64,000 bases of DNA, taken from DASWLF01 sp963768765. Its GTDB lineage: Bacteria; Desulfobacterota; Desulfobaccia; Desulfobaccales; 0-14-0-80-60-11. The stretch covers positions 259,443 through 323,442 of the forward strand of contig CAVYJK010000020.1 in assembly GCA_963768765.1 (NCBI GenBank), given 5' to 3'. Of this stretch, positions 18,773 to 28,629 are shown one piece after another (the stretch's first letter is position 1; each line of letters starts with the position of its first letter). The translations under genes and the position numbers were made by a program. The notes beneath the pieces are model-generated. The model made no database searches. It was not told where the DNA came from and saw nothing but the letters and a program-made list of their open reading frames with translations.

Positions 18773-20214
18773 CGAGATCCTCCATCAAACCGCATGGTAA
18801 GTTGCTTCCGAATAATGCGGCGGTCCAAAAGAAACCGCAGCGGGTGGCGCAGCATATAGTTTCGCCTCCCAGTACGGATAGTCTCTGTCTCAAAAGTGCG
18901 TATTATTTCCATGCGGGATAGAAAATCTTTTGTTTCCATCGCCGAAAAATTCATGGTGGCGGAATGATGGTAATAACTGCCGTAGTCCGGTTTATCCGGG
19001 ATCTTGCCAGCGCGCCGCAATTCATCCCAAAGTCCGGTGCCCGGGTAGGGGGTGAAAACACTGAAGAGGGGGTTATCCGGCGCCAGGGCCCGGGCTAGCG
19101 CCAAGGTCTCGTCCATTTCTGGCCCGGTTTCCGTTGGCAGGCCGGTCATAAAATAGGCGGTCACCCGAATGCCGCACCGCTTAAGCATACGGACCAGCCG
19201 CCGTGCCTTGGCAATGTCCACCTTTTTGGCGACCAGGTTGCGAATGCGTTCCGAGCCGCTCTCGATGCCTAGATTGATCTGATAACATCCGGCCGCCCGC
19301 ATTTTCTGGGCCAGCCCTTCCTCCAGGAGGTCAACCCTGGTATCGCAGCTCCAGCGAGCGCCGGGAAAATTTTTCATCCCGTCGCAGAAAGCCAGGACCC
19401 GGTCTGCCCTGATGGTGAAAGTATCGTCTTGGAGACGGAAAAGCCGCACCCCCTCACGGTAGAGGCCGGCTATTTCTTCCAGAACCCGGGAGACGGAACG
19501 GATCCGCACCCGTCGCGTCCAGAGCTTCTTGCTGGCACAGTACAGGCAAGGGTAGGGACAGCCGCGGCTGGTGATGACCCCGCCCAGATCCGCCGGTATG
19601 TGGGAGTCCCGATCGATGAGACCTCGGTAGGAGGGTAGCGGCAAGGCATCGAGGTCTTCTATTAAAGGGCGTTTGGCAGTACACGTGACGGCGCTGGCCC
19701 GGCGATAAGCGATACCGGCGACGGTTTCCGGATTACCCCCGGAGGCGAGGAGAGCAAAGAGGGCCGCGGCCGTTTCTTCTCCTTCACCGATTGCCACATA
19801 ATCGAAACACTTATATTCGAGCACTTCTTCAGGAACCAGGGTAGGATGAACCCCGCCCACTACAACCGGCACCGATGCATCCTCTACACGTACAATCTGC
19901 GCCACGACGCAGGCTGAAGGGAACTCGGCGGTCATCGAGGTGATGCCCACGGCCTCCGGCCGGATCCGCCGCAGTACCGCACGCAGGCGCTGATATGCCG
20001 GATGCTCTTCGTCAGGCGTTCCTTGTCTTCCGATGAGCGTTGATTCCCGGTAACGGGGTCCGTTGCCGTACAGGTCGCCGTTGAAGAGGGCGACTTCGTG
20101 CCCTTGGCTTTCGAGCACCCCGGCAATTGCGGCAAGGCCCAACGAGACCGTCCCCACGTTGACCCCATGCAGGGTGTACCAGGGAGGGTCAATTAACAGT
20201 ATTTTCACCGACAC
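18769..20214 (-). CDS. B12-binding radical SAM protein
   Basis: 481 aa, starting MSVKILLIDPPWYTLHGVN. Cobalamin-binding features are VALFNGDLYG, VGITSMTAEFP and PVVVGGVHPTLVPEEVLEY. The radical SAM motif is TSRGCPYPCLYCASKK (CxxxCxxC), followed by LFRLQDDTFTI, CDTRVDLLEEGL and LGIESGSERIRNLV. The C-terminal region (FSVFTPYPGTGLWDELRRAG) is typical of the Elp3-like RS-cobalamin class. It is translationally coupled by an ATGA overlap to the downstream helical protein. It is the promoter-proximal member of three such enzymes in the locus. The target is unknown. Confidence 0.9.
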   Translation of the reverse strand: MSVKILLIDPPWYTLHGVNVGTVSLGLAAIAGVLESQGHEVALFNGDLYGNGPRYRESTLIGRQGTPDEEHPAYQRLRAVLRRIRPEAVGITSMTAEFPSACVVAQIVRVEDASVPVVVGGVHPTLVPEEVLEYKCFDYVAIGEGEETAAALFALLASGGNPETVAGIAYRRASAVTCTAKRPLIEDLDALPLPSYRGLIDRDSHIPADLGGVITSRGCPYPCLYCASKKLWTRRVRIRSVSRVLEEIAGLYREGVRLFRLQDDTFTIRADRVLAFCDGMKNFPGARWSCDTRVDLLEEGLAQKMRAAGCYQINLGIESGSERIRNLVAKKVDIAKARRLVRMLKRCGIRVTAYFMTGLPTETGPEMDETLALARALAPDNPLFSVFTPYPGTGLWDELRRAGKIPDKPDYGSYYHHSATMNFSAMETKDFLSRMEIIRTFETETIRTGRRNYMLRHPLRFLLDRRIIRKQLTMRFDGGSR

Positions 20215-20488
20215 CCCTCGATCACAGGTTCAGGGCCCAACCGGCTGGCCCAGGACCTTTCCAGGCCCCGGGACGGATCAGTCCGTAAAGCGCTACTCTT
20301 TGCATGTTGCTTTCAACCTTTCATTTGGTTGGCAGCGGCAGGGCTGACAAATCAATTGCTCCCATTCCCCCTGAAATTCCGGGAAAGTCCAAGAAAGTTC
20401 TCTTCCAGCGGCGAATAACGGCAGAGTGGAGCTTGGCCAACTGCAAGCCCACCTCAGCGGGCCTGATGGCCGGCCGACTCGCAAAGAC
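20215..20488. other. 274-bp spacer inside the polysaccharide locus
   Basis: No coding frame with recognisable sequence is present on either strand between the dehydratase and radical SAM genes. A short inverted repeat (ACGGA-TCAG-TCCGT near 20273) is too weak to call a terminator. An internal promoter for the downstream half of the locus could lie here, but no convincing -35/-10 pair is seen. Confidence 0.3.
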
Positions 20489-22450
20489 TTAGGAGATGGC
20501 CAGCTTCCCCTGGGAGGATTTCAGCTCCAACACACTTTCCAGGGGTTGTTGCGGCACATATTCCGGGAGAATTTCCCTGAGCTTCTTCCTGATGGCATGG
20601 GCATCATGAGTATTGGCGACGCGAAAGAGGTCTTCAAGAGCTCCATCCAGCCACCGCGTAAACTCATCCTGGCTCTTCTTGCCGTTCCAGCCGTTGGAGC
20701 GGAGCACCATGATTTTTTCATGCCTGGTGCCCACGATGCCTTCGCCCTGGGTGATGAGCTCTTCGTAAAGTTTTTCTCCTTCACGCAAACCGGTAAAGAT
20801 GATCTCCACGTCTTTGCCCGGTTCCTTGCCGGAAAGCCGCACCAGCTCCTCCGCCATCTGGGCGATTTTGACCGGCGTGCCCATTTCCAGGATAAAGATT
20901 TCTCCGCCTTCGCCCAGCCCTCCGGCCTGCAGGATGAGCTGGGCCGCCTCGGGGATGGTCATGAAGTAGCGGGTCACTTCGGGATGGGTCACGGTAATCG
21001 GGCCACCCTGTTCCAACTGACGCCGGAAAAGGGGAAGCACCGATCCGGAGGAGCCGATGACGTTGCCGAAGCGCACCGCCATGAAGCGGGTGCCGTTCCC
21101 CTGCAGCGACTGCACCATAAGCTCTGCCAGGCGCTTGCTGGCCCCCATGACATTGGTGGGCCGCACCGCCTTATCCGTGGAAACCAGCACGAAACGCTCC
21201 ACCCCGTATTTCAGGGCCAGTTCCATAACCACCTGGCTGCCCAACACATTGTTATAGATCGCCTCCCAGGGGTTTTTTTCCAGCATGGGCACGTGCTTGT
21301 AGGCCGCGGCATGAAAAATCAGCTGGGGCCGATATCCGCTGAAGACATCTTCCATCAGCGGTTGGTCCTGCACCCGGCTGAGGATGCACCGGTAGCGGGA
21401 GAAATTCAGTTCATGCTGCAGTTCCATCTGGATGTTATAGAGATTCACCTCGCTGGCATCCACCAGGATGAGTTCTTCCGGGTCGAAGCGGATTATTTGG
21501 CGGCACAGCTCCGAGCCGATGGAGCCGCCGGCGCCGGTGACGAGCACCCGTTTGCCTTGCAGATACCGACTGATCTCCGTGGTATCCAGGTTCACCGGCG
21601 GGCGCCGCAGCAAATCTTCGTATTTCACATCGCGCAGACTCTTGATGCTCACCTTGCCGTCGATGATGGCGCCGATTTCCGGCAGGGTCCGGTAGCGAGC
21701 CTCGCAGCTCTTGCAAATCTCGATAATGCGCCGCATCTGGGGGCCGGTGGCGGAGGGGATGGCAATGAGCACTTCATCAATTTTTTCTCGCTTGATGATC
21801 TTCAGGAAGCATTTCCACGCCGCCAAAGACTTTCAGTCCGTGCAGACTCCGTCCCCATTTGGTGCGGTCATCGTCGAGGAAACCCACCACGTGGTAGTTG
21901 AGGTGCGGGATTGTCCAGAATTTCCCGGAACATCTTTTCCCCGGCTCCACCGGCACCAATGATAAGTAATGATTTTTCCTTCTGGCCGGCGTTTGCTGCG
22001 GCTTAGAGAGATAAGAGGGCCAGAGCTGCTGAATTTCGGAATGGTGCTCGTATAGAATGAGGCGAATGCCCAGGCGCAGCCCACCACTCAGTAATAAGGT
22101 TAGCATGCCGTCCAGCAAGAAAAACCGAACGGGGGACGCCTTGAAAGCCATTAATATAGAAAGTAGCGATAATATAAAACAGCATGGAAACTATAGCTGG
22201 CCTGCACCAGCCGCCACAAATCATTCAGGCTGGTGTAGCGCCACATGCCCCGGTACAGACCGAAGAGAAAGAAGATTAAGATCTTGCCGGGTAAGAGAAA
22301 CGGCAACAGCCTCAATATCTGGGTGCGGTAGAAAGGCTCCAGGATAAAGTCAAAGCGCAGCAGATAGGCGCCGACAAAGGCCATAACGAAAATCACGAGG
22401 TCGGCTGCCAGAACGATGTAAAATCGGCGATTGTGAAATTGGGCGAGCAT
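20489..22450 (-). pseudogene. FlaA1/WbpM-like nucleotide-sugar 4,6-dehydratase, multiply frameshifted
   Basis: Pieces in several frames form one protein. 22450-22200 is the membrane N-terminus (MLAQFHNRRFYIVLAADLV, then LFGLYRGMWRYTSLNDLWRL). 22200-21800 holds the last helices, an LLIIGAGGAGEKMFREIL Rossmann segment and HVVGFLDDDRTKWGRSLHGL, spread over three frames. 21826-20489 is a clean 445-residue catalytic domain with VLVTGAGGSIGSELCRQI, LVSTDKAVRPTNVMGASKR and PEVTRYFMTIPEAAQLILQA. The usual catalytic Tyr position reads Met in VMGASK, as in WbpM/PglF-type enzymes. The family makes UDP-4-keto-6-deoxy-HexNAc precursors. At least five indels fall in about 400 bp. Confidence 0.85.
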
Positions 22451-22619
22451 GGTGCGGTTATCCGCTCGTGGTGATGCCGAGGTTAGAAGCGCTTTTCTCT
22501 GTTTTACGCTGAAACTGATCTGTTGCCAGCGAAAGAGGTACTGCCTTATTCGGGAGATTCGGAAAATGTCGCTGGGACCGAAACCGGTTACGGGATGGCT
22601 CTCGATGGATATGCCTCAG

Positions 22620-24824
22620 TTAGCCAGTTCGCTGATCATCATAGTATTTGGAATAATATTTATAGTGATAATGGTAGTAATAGTAGCCTCCGTAAGGATG
22701 GCCATGTGGCCGACGCAATTCAACACCGCGCCCAATACGGGGGCCTGGCTGAGGAGCTGGTGGGCCAGGCGGCCGGCGCTCTTGTGGGTGAATATTATGC
22801 CTGGTAACCAGCAGGACCCCGTCCACCAGGGCGGAGACAAACCGGGCATCGGCAAACCCCAGCACCGGAGGCGTATCGATGATGATATGATGAAACTGCT
22901 CCCGGAGTTGCGCCAGCAGCTCTTTGAAGGTCTCGGAGTTCAAGAGATTGCCGGGGTTGGGTGGCCTGGCCCCTGCGGTTATGATCGTCAGGTTGGGGAT
23001 GGCGGTGGGCCGGAGAATCTCTTCCAGGGTGGCGCTGCCGGTCAGATAATTGCTCAGACCGGGTTGGGAATCAAGCTGGAAGATCTTGTGAAGTCTGGGT
23101 TTCCTCAGGTCGCAATCGATCATGACCACCTGTCGTTCATTCAAGGCATAGGATTGGGCCAGATTGGAGACGACCATGGTTTTCCCTTCACTGGGATTGG
23201 GGCTGGTAACCATGATGGCGCCTGGAGGCCGGCCCGAAGTGGAGAGCATGATGGAAGAGTAGACGTGGCGAATGGCTTCACTGACCATGGACTGGGGCTG
23301 CTTATAAACGATTAAATCCATATCTGCCGCTTCCGCATTGCCCTGGCCGCCCCGCTGCAGCCAGGGGAGATAGCGCCATATCCCTGGCGCCTCGGACTTT
23401 TTCCTGGCGGCTGAGGCTTATTCTGCCGTTGCTGCCCAGCAGGGGCACGATCCCCAGCGAGGGTAAATTGCAGGCCCGTTCCAGGTCGTCCACGGATTTG
23501 ATGGAGTCATCCAGATGTTCCACCAGCAAGGCCAGGCCAACGCCTAAGGTCAGGCCCAGAACCGCGGCCAGGGCCAGGTCGCGCATGGTTTTGGGCTTGA
23601 AAGGCTTGTCCGGCAGCCGGCCCGGGTCGATGACCGCCACGTTGGAAGGCACCATGGTGCCGGCGATGTTGGCCTCTTTGACCCGGGCCAACAGGGCCTG
23701 GTAGAGCTGCTCATTGGTCTGGGCATCCCGCTTCAGGATCTGAAAGTCGGTGAGATTATCCTGCAGCTTGACCATCTGCCCTTTTTGGTCCGTGAAACTG
23801 TCGTTCAGGAGTTTCTCGGTCCGGTTGGCCGCTTCATAATCCGCCTTGACGCTTTCCTGGAGGCGTTGGACTTCGGCCTGGAGGCGGCTCTGCAATTCGG
23901 CCAGGTTGGCCTGTTCGGCCTGCAGGTCCGGATGCTCGCCCCGAAAAACCTTCTGCAGGGCCGAAACCTTGGCCTGTTGGGCCACCAACTGCTGGCGCAG
24001 TGCGGCCACCAAAGGATGATTGACAATCAGCGGGGCATTGGGGCCTTTTTCCTTAATCTGCTGATATTGCGCCTCCTTGGCCATTTTCTCGGCCTGGGCC
24101 TTGGTGAGCAGGCTGCTCAGATCGATGAATTTCTGGACCACGACGTTGTCTTTGTCTTCCAGGGTGTAGATATCGGTCTTTTGCCCGAATTTATAGAGCT
24201 TCTTCTGGGCCTCCTGCACCTTGGCCGCCATTTCCTGGAGCTGCTTGTCCAGCCATTTTCTTACCAGGGCAAAAGACTCATTGCGCCGGTCGATGGACAG
24301 GTACATGTATTCATCGGCAATGGCATTGACCACCTTTTGGGCCAGCGACTTGTCCGGGGATTGAAAGGACACTTCCACCAAATAGGAATTTTTGACCGGG
24401 GTGACCTCCAATTTCTTCAAAAAGGAGTTCATCATGACATCTTCAATCTCGGTCTCGCTTTTATCCGGGTTCTCTTCCCGGATGGACTTGAAATCGGGGT
24501 GCTCCTTCAGGTTCAAGGCCTGGATGACGCGCTGGGCCAGGGACTGGCTCTGCAGAATCTTGTATTGGGTCTGCTGGAACTTCTCCAAGGAATCGCTGCC
24601 GGTGAGCTTGGACAACTTGTCGTCCACGGACACCTGGGAGCCGGGGTTGTCCTGGGTGATCTGCAGCGTGGCAGTGGTGCGGAAGATCGGCGTCCGCAGT
24701 AAAGGTATAAAGCGCCGCCGCCAGGAATATGGTGAGGAAGGTGCCGATAATCCACCACTTGCGTTTCAACAGGATATGCAGATATTCCCGCAGGTCCCGT
24801 CCCCTGATACATCTCCGCAATCAT
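22620..24824 (-). pseudogene. wzc: Wzc-like chain-length regulator/BY-kinase, frameshifted
   Basis: One protein in several frames. The N-terminal Wzz domain carries LREYLHILLKRKWWIIGTFL and the first helix (frame change near 24793 in a G run). A long coiled-coil periplasmic part (24633-23340) ends with the second membrane helix region DLALAAVLGLTLGVGLALL. The cytoplasmic kinase (23321-22620) has Walker A TSPNPSEGKTMVVSNLA, VVMIDCDLRKPRLHKIF and HHIIIDTPPVLGFAD. The tyrosine cluster GGYYYYHYHYKYYSKYYDD at the C-terminus is the autophosphorylation tail. Further shifts lie near 24660, 23330 and twice within 22690-22810. It would control export and chain length together with Wza. Confidence 0.88.
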
Positions 24825-24947
24825 AATCCATCGGCGGAGGCGGAGGGGGACGGGCACGGGATGATAGATATGGCGGCACTACCATGGGGGGCTGGTCATG
24901 ATTTGACATCGGTTATATCTCCTAAGATTGTTTACTTCTGCTTAAGT

Positions 24948-26115
24948 TCAAAAAGCTGCCATGCTATAGGCACCGCTGGGGATGGGCAACAGGGTCCTGA
25001 TAAGATAAAAGGTCTTTTTTATGGTGCTTTCGTTGACCACCACCACGTCGCTGTCTTTCAACGGCAGATCCGGATCATTTCTGGCAATGATGCTGCTCAG
25101 ATTGGTATTGATGCTGATGGGTTTGCCCTGGTCATCAAAGCGCATGATGGTGATGTTATTGGTCCCTAACATGGGGTCGACCCCTCCGGCCATGGCCACG
25201 GCCTGGGACACGGTCAGGTTTTCCTTAACCGCAATATTCCCCGGCTTTCTCACCCCCCCCAGGACATAGGCGGTGCCGGCGAAGGGCACATGGATCACAT
25301 CGCCGTTGCGCACCGTGATGTTCAACTGCGGTTCTTGTCCGCTTACCAGGCGGCGGAGGTCGATCACCATGGTTTCGGTTTTCGGGGCAAAAGGCTGAGC
25401 GGCAGTCCCGGCCTTCATGGTCTTGGCCAGGTCCGGGGCGTTTTGATGCCGGATGACATTGACGACATCACCGGCTTGGGCCCCACCGCCGGTTGGTGAC
25501 CTGGTTCGAAAACCCGCCGGCCAGGGACAACACTTCCAGCAGGGTGCGGGGGCCGATGATTTCGTAAGACCCGGGTTTGGCCACCGCGCCGGTGACCGCC
25601 ACCCGCTGATGGCGGAATTCCTTGACCTCCACCGTAATCTGCGGATTCACCAGGAACCGGGCGTCATATAGTTCCACCAGCCGTTTTTCGATCTCCTGGG
25701 GAGTCATACCGGCCACTTTGACCACCCCCACCAGCGGCATGGTGATCTCTCCCTGGCCGTTGACCCGGAGCTCCCGGTTGAGATTGTCCTGGCCATAGAT
25801 TTCGATGACCAACTGATCTTCCGGCCCCACCTTATAGTCTTTATAGCTGACCAGCGAAGCCTGGGTGGCCTGGACCATCAACTGGTTCTGTAAGTCCTTG
25901 TTGGGGTTGGGCGCCTGCCTCTGCGACAACGCCTGGGCCGTGAGGACTTGCTGGGAGGGACCGCCGCAGCCCCCTAACAGACCCAACCCTATAAATATTA
26001 GGGCAACCGAGCTCCATCTCGGGCTACCGGCAGGCTGTTTGGCTGCAAGATTATTCCTTTCCGTGGCCTTTTTGCCAGGAGGAGCGGTGAACGCTTCAAG
26101 GATCCTGTTAAGCAT
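24948..26115 (-). pseudogene. wza: Wza-like polysaccharide export lipoprotein, frameshifted
   Basis: The N-terminal frame (26115-25480) starts MLNRILEAFTAPPGKK with GAGGTAATAAAAG upstream. It has a hydrophobic segment ending in the lipobox LGLLGGC, then the Poly_export domain (KVGPEDQLVIEIYGQDN, GQGEITMPLVGVVKVAGMT). The second frame (25480-24948) continues AGDVVNVIRHQNAPDLA and SLBB repeats (VLGGVRKPGNIAVKENLTV, VAMAGGVDPMLG). One base in the G run of NRRWG near 25480 separates them; the repaired length is about 388 aa. It forms the outer-membrane channel for the polymer. Confidence 0.88.
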
Positions 26116-26231
26116 CTTTTATTACCTCACTTTAAGAGTGGCAGTCCTCATGGAGGGGCGGCAGCGGAGAATTCAGATAGAAATCGATGTGTAGTAACCG
26201 AAAATTCAACAACCAATCCCCCGGGCCCGGG

Positions 26232-26783
26232 TTATGACCAGCGCTCCACTGCTTCGCCATCCAATTCCACCGCCACCGACCGCTGGAACAGTTCCACCGA
26301 GACAATGAGACGGCGCTTCTTCTCCTTGCGCCCCAGGATGACACCGATCGCCCCGGCCAGGGGGCCTTCCAGCACCCGCACCAGAGTCCCGGTCTGCAGA
26401 TAGGGCCAGTGGTAAAAAGGCTGGTCACCATCCACAATGGCCTTGACGGATTCGATGGTTTCCTCCGCCACCGGAGCGGGGCTGCCCTTGAAGCCCAGGA
26501 GCCGCACCACTCCCGGGGCCTTGAGCATCTCCCGGTAACCGTAAGAGTCGAGGGCCGTGCGGACGAAGAGATATCCTGGAAATAATGGGAGATTTATGAG
26601 GAGCCTGCGGTCCCGCCGGCGACTGAGGGTCCTCACCCGGGGCAAGAACACCTCCAGCCCCTTTTGCTGCAGAGCCTTCTCCACTTTGGCTTCGTGGCGG
26701 CATTGGGTATAGATTGCATACCAGGGGGGGGTGCTACCCTCTAAGGGGATTAGCTCTCTATTATTACTGTCGGTGTCTTCCAT
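26232..26783 (-). CDS. NusG/RfaH-family antiterminator of the polysaccharide operon (UpxY/LoaP-like)
   Basis: 183 aa from the ATG at 26783 (MEDTDSNNRELIPLEG), preceded by a GGCGGAG site; the frame is open upstream to 26822. The NGN domain shows WYAIYTQCRHEAKVEKALQQ, GLEVFLPRVR, INLPLFPGYLFVRT and APGVVRLLGF. The C-terminal KOW domain is TGTLVRVLEGPLAGAIGVIL. Specialised NusG paralogues bind RNA polymerase and let it read through long polysaccharide operons. Being first in a 26-kb minus-strand run, it is the likely elongation regulator of that run. An ops-like recruitment element was not recognised. Confidence 0.9.
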   Translation of the reverse strand: MEDTDSNNRELIPLEGSTPPWYAIYTQCRHEAKVEKALQQKGLEVFLPRVRTLSRRRDRRLLINLPLFPGYLFVRTALDSYGYREMLKAPGVVRLLGFKGSPAPVAEETIESVKAIVDGDQPFYHWPYLQTGTLVRVLEGPLAGAIGVILGRKEKKRRLIVSVELFQRSVAVELDGEAVERWS

Positions 26784-27170
26784 GACAATGCTCCGCCTTC
26801 CTGAGTTACAATGCAGATCCATTAAATAAATTGTTATATCTATCAGTTATGCCCTGAGAGCTAGTTTGCTTTAATAATCGGTGGCTGAAACTTAAATCGG
26901 CTTCAAAAAGTCGTTACTTTAGTGAAAATCTTGGTGATGTCCATAAAATTGTGGAAATTTGTTTCAGGGTTTTACCCCTCCAGTTTTTGTTGAGCATCTG
27001 GGTGATGCTATACAGGATACGGCCGGAGCCGGCTTCTTTGGGGAAACAGTTGTTCATGGGGCGGATGCACCGGCGGCGGCAGCTTTTAAAAGGGAAGAGC
27101 GACATAATCCGGGATAAATGGGGTCATCCGACCTAATATCTCTTGAAAAAGGAGAAAGGTTCCAAGCGCC
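26784..27170. promoter_or_regulatory. AT-rich intergenic region, probable promoter of the polysaccharide operon
   Basis: About 390 bp without a plausible gene. It is much AT-richer than its surroundings (for example 26820-26960), as expected for the upstream region of the antiterminator gene on the minus strand. No -35/-10 pair with good spacing or sigma-54 site stands out. The sequence also borders the transposase remnant on the plus strand, so part of it may be insertion-sequence debris. Confidence 0.4.
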
Positions 27171-27470
27171 ATGCGGATCAACCCCAGGTTCGCCTTTATT
27201 GAACAACCACGGACCAACGCCATGGTTGAGCCCTTCCTCAGGACGCTCAAGGAGCAGGGCATCCACGACCGGGGGTTCCGGGTACTCAAGGAGGTGAGGG
27301 AGGCGGTAAGAGGCTTTTTGGACCTCTACAACGGGGAGTGGCTGCTGGGTCAAGAAAACCGGATGGGGTACAACCGCCTGGGCATCTCTTTGAGGCGGTA
27401 TCTCCCCGAAGAAAAGGTAACCGCATTGAGGGCATGGTCAATTTTTCAGAACCACGCTTCACTTGCTTAG
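27171..27470 (+). pseudogene. IS3/IS481-type transposase integrase-core fragment
   Basis: Only the C-terminal ~99 residues of an rve-type integrase core remain. AMVEPFLRTLKEQGI contains the third catalytic acid (E) of the DDE triad, followed by VREAVRGFLDLYNGEW, the conserved helix and the YN signature before the end of the domain. The normal asparagine-proline end is degraded (GYNRLGISLRRYL). The two catalytic aspartates are missing, so the element is dead. An AAGGAG-like site precedes the ATG by chance or as a relic. No terminal inverted repeats are visible nearby. Confidence 0.6.
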
Positions 27471-27514
27471 GTTTTTTGTGGTATAAGTCAGGAAAGAAAC
27501 TTGGGGATAGACAC

Positions 27515-28372
27515 ATGAAAATAAACAGAAAAAATTGGTTATGGCCTCTGGTTCTGATGGTGATGATTTCCTTTTTGGCCTTTGCCTCCCCCAAACCGGC
27601 GGCAGCCCTGTCCTCCGGCGATACCCTGGTCGTCACCTGCGTGCCCTTGGGTGCAGTGGTGGGCGTGGCGGCGGCCGGCTATCTGCTTTATAAGAATCGT
27701 TTCTCTCAACCGGCTGATGCCAAGGGCCGCTTGGGATATAAGGGCCCCGGGGAATTTTTCATCGGCGGTTTTTTCGGCGGCTCCTTTGTGCCTGGCACCG
27801 ATTGGACATATCAGATAGGCGGCCAGAATATCACCGCCCGGAAGATGACTATCGACCCTGGGGTCATGGGTGGCATCAAATTGGGCTACTTCTTGGATAG
27901 TGTTCCCTATTTTGGGGTGGAAGCCGAAGGTAGCATCGGCGACCATCCCCAGCCCTCCCAGACAGTGGCCTTGCATCCGCCACTGGCCGGGGTCACTGCC
28001 GGCCGGGTGCCCAGCCAAACCCTCCTGGCCTGGACCATGGCCTTTCACCTGGTGGGCCGTTATGGCTTCCTGCCGGACCAGGAAGTGCCTTTCGGCCGGC
28101 TGCAACCGTATGTGGGGCTAGGTCCGGGCCTGGTGATGCTTTACGGCGAAGCTGATTCCGCCAAGAACTTCTCCTTGGAGGTGGAGGCCGGCCTGCGCTA
28201 TATGTTCACCAAACATCTGGGCGGCTTTCTGGAATATAAATTCAGCAAGCAGTGGAGTGTCGAATTAGAATCCCAACAACTCTTTTATAACAACACCGGC
28301 GTTACCGCCAGCAAAGCGGTCTTCGACTTCGACCGGCATCAGGTGGTGGTCGGCTTGGCATATCATTTTTAA
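27515..28372 (+). CDS. outer-membrane beta-barrel protein (OmpA/porin-like barrel)
   Basis: 285 aa from MKINRKNWLWPLVLMVMISF at 27515. This is a signal peptide ending AFASPKPAAA. An earlier in-frame ATG at 27338 lies within the transposase remnant and would bury the signal. The mature part has alternating aromatic strands (GEFFIGGFFGGSFVPGTDWT, YGFLPDQEVPFGRLQPYVGL, GLRYMFTKHLGGFLEYKFS) and ends VVVGLAYHF. A final aromatic residue is the usual signal for outer-membrane barrel insertion. The role is unknown; location suggests an envelope function linked to polysaccharide export. Confidence 0.8.
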   Translation: MKINRKNWLWPLVLMVMISFLAFASPKPAAALSSGDTLVVTCVPLGAVVGVAAAGYLLYKNRFSQPADAKGRLGYKGPGEFFIGGFFGGSFVPGTDWTYQIGGQNITARKMTIDPGVMGGIKLGYFLDSVPYFGVEAEGSIGDHPQPSQTVALHPPLAGVTAGRVPSQTLLAWTMAFHLVGRYGFLPDQEVPFGRLQPYVGLGPGLVMLYGEADSAKNFSLEVEAGLRYMFTKHLGGFLEYKFSKQWSVELESQQLFYNNTGVTASKAVFDFDRHQVVVGLAYHF

Positions 28373-28629
28373 CCGGCCCTCCAGGATGTTGCTGAAACAC
28401 TCGAAATAGGGGGGATCATCCGGTAAGGTGTGTTGGTCACGCGGGCCCCACCGCTTCCCGCGTCCCGCCTGCAAATCTCCTCGTAACCCGGCTCTTTGCC
28501 CCCCGACTCTGTCGGCTCGTAGCCGGCGCTGGCGTTCAACCTAACCCTTCAGCCCGTTATAGGCCGCGTAAAACTGAAGCTTCTTTTCCGGAAACCGGGG
28601 ATGGCCGCCAAATTCCAGATTAAAGAACC

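Noticed and set aside
20426..21901. 491-codon plus-strand frame opposite the dehydratase gene
   Set aside because: The minus strand encodes a clear SDR domain with catalytic motifs; the plus frame has no recognisable domain and is an antisense shadow of GC-rich coding sequence.
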